From Flavobacteriales bacterium (GTDB lineage: Bacteria > Bacteroidota > Bacteroidia > Flavobacteriales_F > PHOS-HE28): DNA of 64,000 nt. Position numbers and translations under genes: made by a program. Shown here piece after piece: positions 25,078 through 35,200 of this stretch. The notes below the pieces were generated by a model. It did no database searches. It saw only the letters and a list, made by a program, of their open reading frames with translations, and was not told the origin of the DNA. The DNA lies in NCBI GenBank assembly GCA_020635655.1, contig JACJZI010000002.1, positions 248,001-312,000 of the forward strand, in the 5' to 3' direction. Each line of letters starts with the position of its first letter. Positions within the stretch are counted from its first letter, which is position 1.

Positions 25078-25230
25078 ATGACGACCTCTCCCTACATCAT
25101 CCCCGTGTATCGGGCGCTCACCATCGCCGGCAATGTGTTGGAGAAGGATGAGACCGGGGACATGGTCCACGCGACCGTGGTCAGCACCACGCTTCCGGAA
25201 GAGGTTGAAGTGGTGTATGACATCCGGTGA
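25078..25230 (+). CDS. Small hypothetical protein, 50 aa
   Basis: ATG at 25078 immediately follows the previous stop codon. The product starts MTTSPYIIPVYRALTIAGNV and ends in an acidic beta-like segment (TTLPEEVEVVYDIR). No family is recognised. The abutting start and the shared direction suggest coupled translation with the sorting-domain-like gene. Confidence 0.5.
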   Translation: MTTSPYIIPVYRALTIAGNVLEKDETGDMVHATVVSTTLPEEVEVVYDIR

Positions 25231-25323
25231 AAGCGGTCCGCCCCGACCCTTCACACCAAGCTCCATTCTCCTGGCCACGGCACATGCATGGAGAGGAGTT
25301 GCTGCTGCACGCGCGGATGGTCG

Positions 25324-26628
25324 CTAGGTGATGACGGCTTTCCTGTCCATCAGCTCCTCCACGGCGTCCGCCTCCACCGGGATATCCTTGAACAGGTCGT
25401 CCTGGCCACTTTCGGTCACCAGCACGTCGTTCTCCAGGCGGATACCCAGGTTCTCCTCGCGGATGTAGATGCCGGGTTCCACAGTGAAGACCATGCCCAC
25501 GTCGATGGGCTCGTTCCATAGACCGACGTCGTGCACATCCAGGCCGATGAAGTGGCTGGTGCCGTGCATGAAGTACTTCTTGTAGAGCGGGCGTTCCGGG
25601 TCCTGGTTCTTCACGTCGGTCTTGTCCAGCAGGCCCAGGCCGATCAGCTCGCCCTCCATCAACTTGCCTACTTCCTTGTGGTAGTTCGCCAGCATGGTGC
25701 CCGGGCGCAGCAACTTGGTCGCCTCGTTCTTCACGTTCAACACCGCGTTGTATACGTCCCGCTGGCGCTTGGTGAACTTGCCGTTCACGGGGAGGCAGCG
25801 CGTGAGGTCGCTGGCATAGCCCCCGTATTCGCAACCGAAATCCATCAGGATCACATCACCGTCCTTGCAGGGTTTGTCGTTGTCGATGTAGTGCAGCACG
25901 CAGGCGCTGGATCCGCTGGCGATGATCGGGGTATAGGCGTGGCCGCGTGAGCCGTTGCGGATGAACTCGTGGGTGATCTCCGCCTCCACCGCGTACTCCA
26001 TCACGCCGGGCTTGAGGAAGCCGCATACCCGCTCGAAGGCCTTGCCGGTGATGGCGATCGCGCGCTTCATCTGCTCGATCTCCTCGGCGGTCTTCCGGCT
26101 GCGGATCCGGTGCATGATCGGGGCGCTGCGCTTCAACTGGTGCAGTGGATACTCCGCACGAAGAGCCTTGTTCGTGCGCTCTTCACGCGTCTCCACCTCG
26201 TTGGCCTGGCGCAGGTGCTCGTTGCTGTTCAGGTACAGCATGTTGGCCTGGGGCACCAAACGCCGCAACGTGGCGGCGTAAGCGCTGGTCCACTGCACGT
26301 TCACGATGCCGCTCAGCTCGGTCGCCTCCTCCTGGGTGAACTTGTGGCCCTCCCAGATCGCGATGTGCTCGTTGGTCTCACGCACGAAAAGGATCTCTCG
26401 GTCCTTCGGGTCCGGTGCATCGGGGAACAGCAGCAGGACGCTCTCCTCCTGGTCGATCCCGCACAGGTACATGATGTCCGTGGCCTGCTTGAACGGCAGG
26501 GTGCCATCCGCGCTGGTGGGCATGATGTCGTTGCTGTGGAAGATCGCCAGTCCGCCCTTTTCCATGTGCTGGCGGAAGCGGGCACGGTGTTCACGGTAGG
26601 TGGCGGCGGAGAGCGGGGTGTAGCGCAT
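25324..26628 (-). CDS. pepP: Aminopeptidase P family metallopeptidase (M24B)
   Basis: This enzyme releases N-terminal residues that precede proline. The 434-aa protein has the N-terminal aminopeptidase P domain and a C-terminal pita-bread domain. The metal ligands are visible: two Asp in MDFGCEYGGYASDLTRC, His in HGTSHFIGLDVHD, Glu in TVEPGIYI and Glu in IRLENDVLVTE. Length matches cytoplasmic PepP. It is divergent from sdhC, and its 3' end is convergent with the small mini-operon. A degenerate -7 box TACCTTAG lies at 26672-26679. Confidence 0.93.
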   Translation of the reverse strand: MRYTPLSAATYREHRARFRQHMEKGGLAIFHSNDIMPTSADGTLPFKQATDIMYLCGIDQEESVLLLFPDAPDPKDREILFVRETNEHIAIWEGHKFTQEEATELSGIVNVQWTSAYAATLRRLVPQANMLYLNSNEHLRQANEVETREERTNKALRAEYPLHQLKRSAPIMHRIRSRKTAEEIEQMKRAIAITGKAFERVCGFLKPGVMEYAVEAEITHEFIRNGSRGHAYTPIIASGSSACVLHYIDNDKPCKDGDVILMDFGCEYGGYASDLTRCLPVNGKFTKRQRDVYNAVLNVKNEATKLLRPGTMLANYHKEVGKLMEGELIGLGLLDKTDVKNQDPERPLYKKYFMHGTSHFIGLDVHDVGLWNEPIDVGMVFTVEPGIYIREENLGIRLENDVLVTESGQDDLFKDIPVEADAVEELMDRKAVIT

Positions 26629-26696
26629 CTGGTCGGGGACCTGTCGATTACGGAACGACGAACTGTCGGGGCTAAGGTAGGGTCATGGCCTTCGGA

Positions 26697-26727
26697 TTGG
26701 ACCCCAACCGGTAGGAGGTTACTTTTG
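26697..26727 (+). promoter_or_regulatory. sdhCAB promoter, TTG-N20-TACTTTTG
   Basis: TTG at 26697-26699 and TACTTTTG at 26720-26727 are exactly 20 bp apart, matching the Bacteroidota consensus. The leader to the sdhC ATG is about 40 nt. Confidence 0.8.
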
Positions 26728-26768
26728 CTGCCCACAAAACGCGCGATCTCCGCGCCGATCCGGACGCA

Positions 26769-27446
26769 ATGGCACGATCAGCCCTACTCGGTTCCTCCCT
26801 CGCGAAGAAGTACTGGATGGCCCTCACGGGCCTTTTCCTTTGTCTGTTCCTGGTGGTCCACCTTGCTGGCAACCTGCAGTTGCTCGACGCCTCGCCCGAA
26901 GGCCGGCTGAAGTTCAATGCCTATGCGGAGTTCATGACCAGCTTTCCGCTGATCAAGGTCGTCAGCTATGTGCTTTATTTCAGCATCCTGTTCCATGCTT
27001 TCGATGGCCTGTTGTTGGCCTTGCAGAACCGTCGCGCACGACCGGTCCGCTACGTGAAGGAGAAGCCCATGGCCAACCGGACCTGGTATTCGGGTCAGAT
27101 GGCGGTTTTAGGCACGTTGGTGCTGGTGTTCCTGGTGATCCACATGAAGAGCTTCTGGTATGAGATGCATTGGGGTGGTCTGCCGAATGACGCGGATGGG
27201 AACAAGGACCTCTTCACGGTCGTGAACGCGGCGTTCCATCAGGGCTGGTACGTGGCGCTCTACGTGGGGATGATGGGCGTGCTGGCCTTTCACCTGATGC
27301 ACGGCTTTCAGAGCGCCTTCCAGTCGCTCGGGCTGAACCATCCGCGATACACGCCCTTGATCAAGAACGTCGGCATTCTCTTCGCCGTGATGGTGCCGGT
27401 GCTCTTCGCCATGATCCCTGTCTGGATGTTCTACTTCAACGCCTGA
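26769..27446 (+). CDS. sdhC: Succinate dehydrogenase cytochrome b subunit
   Basis: The 225-aa membrane anchor of respiratory complex II; it binds heme and passes electrons to menaquinone. It is of the B. subtilis/epsilon type with five membrane helices. Likely heme-ligand histidines lie in VVHLAGNLQLL, LFHAFDGLLLAL, VIHMKSFWY and FHLMHGFQSAF. It begins the operon sdhC-sdhA-sdhB, with 7 nt to sdhA. Confidence 0.93.
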   Translation: MARSALLGSSLAKKYWMALTGLFLCLFLVVHLAGNLQLLDASPEGRLKFNAYAEFMTSFPLIKVVSYVLYFSILFHAFDGLLLALQNRRARPVRYVKEKPMANRTWYSGQMAVLGTLVLVFLVIHMKSFWYEMHWGGLPNDADGNKDLFTVVNAAFHQGWYVALYVGMMGVLAFHLMHGFQSAFQSLGLNHPRYTPLIKNVGILFAVMVPVLFAMIPVWMFYFNA

Positions 27447-27453
27447 TCGGACG

Positions 27454-29457
<2,004 letters not shown>

Positions 29458-29476
29458 GATCGAAGCACCCGTAGTA

Positions 29477-29493
29477 GCGACCCACCGGGTCGC
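29477..29493. repeat. Palindrome between sdhA and sdhB
   Basis: GCGACCC-acc-GGGTCGC, a 7-bp inverted repeat in the 56-nt intergenic gap. It shares the CGACCC...GGGTCG core with the palindrome between sufC and sufD. It may be a hairpin that tunes the ratio of sdhA to sdhB. Confidence 0.75.
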
Positions 29494-29513
29494 CCCGCCC
29501 AACGCAAACGAGG

Positions 29514-30263
29514 ATGAAGCTGACACTCAAGATCTGGCGCCAAAGCGGTCCGAACGACAAGGGCCGGATGGAGACCTATCCGATCGATGGCATCGAGGAG
29601 GACATGAGCTTCCTGGAGATGATCGACGTACTGAACCTGCAACTCGTGCACGAGGGCAAGGACCCGATCGCGTTCGACCACGACTGCCGGGAGGGTATCT
29701 GCGGCATGTGCAGCATGTTCATCAACGGCGAGGCGCACGGCCCGGGCCGCGGCATCACCACCTGCCAGCTGCACATGCGGCGGTTCAAGGACGGGGACAC
29801 CATCTTCATCGAGCCCTGGCGCTCGGGTTCCTTCCCGGTGATCAAGGACCTGGTGGTGGACCGGGGTGCTTTTGACCGCATCCAGGCTGCGGGCGGCTTC
29901 GTGAGCGTGAACACCAACGGCAACCTCGTTGACGGCAATGCCCTGCCCATCGCGAAGGATCATGCGGACAAGGCCTTCGACGCGGCCACCTGCATCGGTT
30001 GTGGTGCCTGCGTGGCCACCTGCCCGAACGGTTCGGCGATGCTCTTTGTGGCGGCGAAGGTCAGTCAGCTCAGCCTGCTGCCGCAGGGTCGTCCCGAGGC
30101 GAAGCGGCGCGCGCTGGCCATGGTGGAGCAGATGGACAAGGAGGGTTTTGGCAACTGCAGCAACACCGGTGCCTGTGAGGTGGAATGCCCCAAGGAGATC
30201 AGCCTCGAGCACATCGCCCGCATGAACCGCGAGTACATGGCGGCCGCGGTGACGAAGGAATAG
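29514..30263 (+). CDS. sdhB: Succinate dehydrogenase iron-sulfur subunit
   Basis: The 249-aa subunit carries electrons from FAD to the membrane anchor through three clusters. The [2Fe-2S] ligands lie in CREGICGMC and the later Cys of GITTC. The [4Fe-4S] motif is CIGCGACVATCPNG, and the [3Fe-4S] region has CSNTGACEVECPKEI. It is a direct client of the suf pathway encoded upstream. The aminotransferase gene starts 5 nt after its stop. Confidence 0.96.
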   Translation: MKLTLKIWRQSGPNDKGRMETYPIDGIEEDMSFLEMIDVLNLQLVHEGKDPIAFDHDCREGICGMCSMFINGEAHGPGRGITTCQLHMRRFKDGDTIFIEPWRSGSFPVIKDLVVDRGAFDRIQAAGGFVSVNTNGNLVDGNALPIAKDHADKAFDAATCIGCGACVATCPNGSAMLFVAAKVSQLSLLPQGRPEAKRRALAMVEQMDKEGFGNCSNTGACEVECPKEISLEHIARMNREYMAAAVTKE

Positions 30264-30268
30264 GCGTA

Positions 30269-31417
30269 ATGGCGTATTCCCGTTCAGGCAAGCTCCCCCA
30301 CGTTGGCACCACCATTTTCGCAGTGATGAGCAGGTTGGCGCAGGAGTGTGGCGCCATCAACCTCAGTCAAGGCTTCCCGGATTTTCCTGTTGATGAGCAG
30401 CTGATCGCGCTTGCGGGCCAAGCCATGCGAGCGGGCCACAACCAATACGCGCCCATGCCCGGCGTGCCCGCCTTGCGCGAGGCGATCGCGACCAAGGTGC
30501 ATCGGCTGTACGCTGTCGAATATGATCCCGATACGGAAGTCACAGTGACGGCTGGCGCCACCCAGGCCATCTTCACCGCCATCGGCGCAGTGGTGCATCC
30601 GGGCGATGAGGTCATCATTGTCGATCCCGCCTACGACTGCTATTCCCCGTCGGTGGAATTGTCCGGTGGTAGGCCCGTGCACGTGCGACTGGGCAGTGAC
30701 ATGAAGTTCGATGCCGATGCGGTGGAGGCGGCCATCACGCCACGCACGCGGATGCTGATGATCAACACGCCGCACAACCCGGCCGGCACGATCCTGCGTG
30801 ATGCCGACTTGCGCCGCATCGCCGGCATGCTCCGCGGCACGGATATCCTCCTGTTGAGCGACGAGGTGTATGAGCATCTGGTCTTTGACGGCGAACCACA
30901 CGCTTCCGCCATCCGGTATCCGGAGCTGCGCGAGCGCGCCTTCGTGGTCTTCAGCTTCGGCAAGGTGTTCCACGCCACGGGATGGAAGATGGGCTACATG
31001 CTTGCACCAAAGGAACTGACGGCCGCGTTCCGCAAGGTGCATCAGTTCAACGTCTTCAGCGCCAACACGCCGGTGCAGCACGCCTTGGCGGCATACCTGG
31101 GAGATCCCGGGCATTATGAGAGCGTAGCGAGCTTCTACCAGACCAAGCGCGATCGGTTCGCCGAGGGCATGAAGGGATCACGCTTCCGGCTGCTTCCCTG
31201 CGAGGGCTCCTATTTCCAGACCGCGGACTACAGCGCGATCAGCGATGAGGCCGACATGGATTTCGCCCAGCGCATGACCCGTGAACATGGTGTGGCGACG
31301 ATCCCGTTGTCGCCCTTCTACAAGGATCCACCGCCCGGGCAACGCTTGCTGCGTTTCTGCTTCGCCAAGCGGGACGCTACCTTGGATGCGGCGATCGAAA
31401 AGCTATGCGTGATCTGA
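30269..31417 (+). CDS. Methionine-type PLP aminotransferase (YbdL/glutamine transaminase type)
   Basis: A 382-aa class I aminotransferase from the ATG at 30269 (MAYSRSGKLPHVGTTIFAVM). Family marks are INLSQGFPDFPVDEQL, QYAPMPGVPALREAIA, TPHNPAGTI and the PLP lysine in VFSFGKVFHATGWKMGYM. Enzymes of this group transaminate methionine or its keto acid with glutamine. It lies 5 nt after sdhB and its 3' end overlaps the omega-amidase gene by 13 bp. This pairing is the known glutamine-transaminase/omega-amidase couple, which keeps the reaction going by removing 2-oxoglutaramate. Confidence 0.88.
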   Translation: MAYSRSGKLPHVGTTIFAVMSRLAQECGAINLSQGFPDFPVDEQLIALAGQAMRAGHNQYAPMPGVPALREAIATKVHRLYAVEYDPDTEVTVTAGATQAIFTAIGAVVHPGDEVIIVDPAYDCYSPSVELSGGRPVHVRLGSDMKFDADAVEAAITPRTRMLMINTPHNPAGTILRDADLRRIAGMLRGTDILLLSDEVYEHLVFDGEPHASAIRYPELRERAFVVFSFGKVFHATGWKMGYMLAPKELTAAFRKVHQFNVFSANTPVQHALAAYLGDPGHYESVASFYQTKRDRFAEGMKGSRFRLLPCEGSYFQTADYSAISDEADMDFAQRMTREHGVATIPLSPFYKDPPPGQRLLRFCFAKRDATLDAAIEKLCVI

Positions 31418-32184
31418 GGGTCTCCGCGGTCCAGAGCATGCTCCATTGGGAGGATGCCGCCGCGAACCGGGCGATGTTCGCGGGGAAATTGGCGGCGTTG
31501 AAGGGTGCCACCGATCTCGTCGTGCTACCCGAGATGTTCACCACCGGCTTCAGCATGCGCAGCGACGACCTGGCCGAGACGATGGACGGCCCGACATTGA
31601 CCTGGATGCGGCAGCAGGCGGCTGAACTGGACGCCGCCCTCTATGGCAGTGCGATCATCGTGGACGAAGGACGTGCTTACAACCGCGGGCTGTTCGTGCG
31701 TCCGGACGGTGGCACCAGCATCTATGACAAGCGCCACTTGTTCCGATTTGCCGATGAGACCAGCCACTTCTCGCCGGGGAGCGAACGCGTAGTGGTGGCC
31801 TGGCGCGAATGGCGTATCCTGCTGCAGGTCTGCTTCGACCTGCGTTTCCCCGTGTTCAGCAGGAACCGCAACGACTACGATCTGGCGCTGTACGTCGCCA
31901 ACTGGCCCGAACCGCGTCGGGCGCCATGGAGCAAGCTCCTGCTCGCGCGGGCGATCGAGAACCAGTGCTACGTGGTGGGCGCGAACCGCGTGGGTATGGA
32001 TGGGAAGGGGATCCATTACACCGGCGATTCCGTGGTGGTGGATCCGAAGGGGGACAGCATCGCTCGCGCGGAGCCCTCGCAGGAAGGCATCGTGACCGTC
32101 ACGCTGGGATGCCAGGCCTTGGAGGACTTCCGGGCGAAATTTCCCGTTGCGGAGGAAGCTGATGATTTTTCCCTGAAGCTCTGA
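31405..32184 (+). CDS. Nitrilase-superfamily omega-amidase (YafV type)
   Basis: A 259-aa amidohydrolase that probably converts 2-oxoglutaramate or 2-oxosuccinamate to the 2-oxo acid and ammonia. The catalytic triad is visible: Glu in VVLPEMFTTGF, Lys in IYDKRHLFR and Cys in LLQVCFDLRFPVF. The start ATG lies inside the end of the aminotransferase gene, so the two are probably translated together. The overlap and the family pairing support the function. Confidence 0.88.
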   Translation: MRDLRVSAVQSMLHWEDAAANRAMFAGKLAALKGATDLVVLPEMFTTGFSMRSDDLAETMDGPTLTWMRQQAAELDAALYGSAIIVDEGRAYNRGLFVRPDGGTSIYDKRHLFRFADETSHFSPGSERVVVAWREWRILLQVCFDLRFPVFSRNRNDYDLALYVANWPEPRRAPWSKLLLARAIENQCYVVGANRVGMDGKGIHYTGDSVVVDPKGDSIARAEPSQEGIVTVTLGCQALEDFRAKFPVAEEADDFSLKL

Positions 32185-32236
32185 AGAGCGCCCGAGGACG
32201 GTTGCCTTCACGTGCGAATGCAGCCGCGCCCCCGGG

Positions 32237-35200
32237 TTACCGCAGCACCTGCACGTGTCCCAATTGCTCGTGCCAGGGACCGACCTGTCCGCCGGCATCC
32301 TCGAGGAAGCGATAACGCATCTTCCAGACGTACACATCGTTCTTGACCGGCTCGCCGTGGGTTGTTCCGTCCCACATGTCCAATGGGTCGTTGGTCTGGA
32401 AAAGCACTCCTCCCCAGCGATCGAACACGATCAATTCGAGCGTCGCGATGTTCTTGCCCACAGGGCCCCAGGTGTCGTTGATGCCATCGCTGTTCGGGGT
32501 GAACGTGTTCGGCACATAGATCGTGGCCGGACAGAATTCGGTGACCACCACGGAATCCCGTGCACTGCAATCGAACGGATTGGTCACGTCGACGAAATAC
32601 CAACCATAGGCACCGGCAAGGATCACCTGGGTGTGCTCACCTGTGCTCCAGTCAAAGTCCGATCCGGGATTGCCCGCATCGATCACGACGAAATGCGGTT
32701 CTTCATCCAGGCAGGTGAAAAGCTCATGGCTCGTCAGTCTGGACGGGGCGGGGTTGAAGGTCGCATGCACCTCGTCCGAGGTCTGGCAATAGCCATTGCC
32801 CACGGTCACGCTGTATTGTCCACTGTTCAGGACATCGATCGTCGGCGTCTGCGCCCCGGTGCTCCAGGCATAGCTGGTGCCCTGGTCCCCGGCATCCAAC
32901 GTGAGCACATCCCCCTGGCAGAGCACGGTATCCGGCCCCAATTCGACCACGGGATGGGCCACGAAGGCCACCTCGGCAGTGAACGTGGCGCTGCACGACT
33001 CGGGTGTGGTCACGGTCACGGAGTAGGTCCCGCCCACCGTGGGATGGATGCTCTGGGTGGTGGCCGCGTTGTTCCAGATGTAGGTGCAACCCGGGTTCCC
33101 GGCATCCAACGTGACGCTCTGGTCCTCGCAGACGGTGACATCCTGAAGCAGGTCCTCCGGAAGCGGGTCAAAGGTCACGGTCACCTCATCGCTCGCCACA
33201 CAGGGGCCATCCGTGATCGTGACGGAATAGGTCCCGCTCGTGGTCGGTAGGATCACCTGTGTGGTCTCGCCCGTGTTCCAAAGCGGATCGGCATCGGGGT
33301 TCCCGGCATCGAGCAGCAAGAGCTGTCCGGTGCACAGGACGGTGTCGGGGCCGAGATCAACGGTCGGCAGAGGAACGATGTCCACAAGTGCATCGAAGGT
33401 GGCGCTGCAATTCTGTGGTGTGGTCACTGTCACGGAGTAGGTCCCGCTGGTGGAGGGCGCGATGGTCCGGGTCGTTTCCGCCGTGTTCCAGAGGTAGGTG
33501 CTCCCACTGTTGCCGGCGTCGAGCAGCGCAGGGGTGGACCCGCAGACAGTGATGTCCTGCAACTGGTCGAAGGGTAGCGGCGCGAACTGGACCCCGATCG
33601 TATCCGATGCGGAACAGCCTTGCGGCGAAGTGATGGTGAGACCGTATGTCCCGCTCGTTGTCACGCTGATCTGCTCGGTGGTGGCGTTGGTGCTCCATAC
33701 CACGTTGTTCCCGGGGCTTTGTGCATCAAGCACGAGCGAGGAAGCACCGCATACGAGCGTATCCGGCCCCAGGTCCGCCACCGGGAGAGGGTCGAAGTTC
33801 ACGAAGAACGTCTTCACCGTGTGACAGCCCTGCGGATCCGTGATCTCCACGATGTAGACATCCGTGGTGGTCACCGTTACGGTCTGTGTCGTGGGGCCGT
33901 GGTTCCAGGCGTAGGTGCATCCCGGGAATTGCGCATTGAGCATCAGGCTCTGACCCTGACAGGCCGAAAGGTTCACCGGAGAGATGAGACTGTCGAACGC
34001 GTCGATCACGGCGATGGAATCGACCGCGCTGCAACCCTGAGCGTCCGTCACTTCGACCTGATAAGTGGCGGTGGTGTCGAACATCACGGTGGGCGCGGCG
34101 ATGTTCGGGTTGTTGAGGAAATTGGCGGGCGACCAGTTTATGCTGAACGGCGGGGGAACATTGTGTTGCACGTTGAGCTGGTAACCCAGTGTATTGCAGA
34201 GGGTCACGTCCGGTGCCAATTGGAGCTGGTATTCCGGAGCGACGTTGATGCGGATGCTGTCCACAGCAGTACACCCTGTATTCGGGTCGGTGAGCGTGGC
34301 CAGGTAGGTGGTGCTGCTCGCGGGTGCGGCCGTGGTGGATTGCTGCGTGGGGGCCGTGAGCGAGACAGCGGGTGTCCAAGCGAACTGCACCGCTCCGGTC
34401 GCCTGGGTCAGGGCATTGATCTGAGTGGTCCCGCCATGGCAGATATCGACGGCCGATGCGGAAGCATCCACGCTCATCGGCTGTCCGACGGTGATCGTCG
34501 TGGTCCCCGTCGCCTCGCATCCGATGTCGGAGGTGGCGGTCACCGAATAGGTCGTGGTCGATGTCGGGGAGGCGACCGGACCGGCGATCTGGGCGTTGTT
34601 CAGGGTCCCGTTGTTGGGGCTCCAGAGATAGGTGATCCCGTTGCCTGAACTGAGCTGTGCCTGCAGCTGCACAGGAGCTGGTGAGCAAATGGTCGTGTCG
34701 GGCGCAAGCGTGATGTTGAAGGGAGGGGCCACCGTGATCGACAGCGAGTCGCTCGCGATGCAACCGCTCCCGTTGTCCACGTTGAGCTTGTACCATAGGG
34801 TTGTCGTCGGGGTGGCCATCGGATCGGGCGTCGATGGGTTGTTCAGGCCCTGTGATGGTGTCCACGTGAAGTTGGAACCCGTGTTGGAATTGATGCCGAT
34901 GATCACATTATCGAGCGCCCACACGTCCTGGTTCGGTCCGCTGTTGGCCAGTTGCCTCCAGCGGAACCGCGTGGAGCCGGATTGCGCGCCGATGGGGATC
35001 TGCACGTCGATGCCCGAAAAGATCGGAAAGCTCGCCTCGTTATATTGGGCGATGGTGGACCACGTCGAGCCGTTCAGGGAATATTCAAGGACGACGTCCT
35101 CACCGGGGTCGGCGTCATCGCATCCGTTGGTGCCATCCGCGATCATCAATTGGAAGTGGATCGTTCCTCCGCTGCTCGTGTTCAAGGCGTTCGTGCCCGC

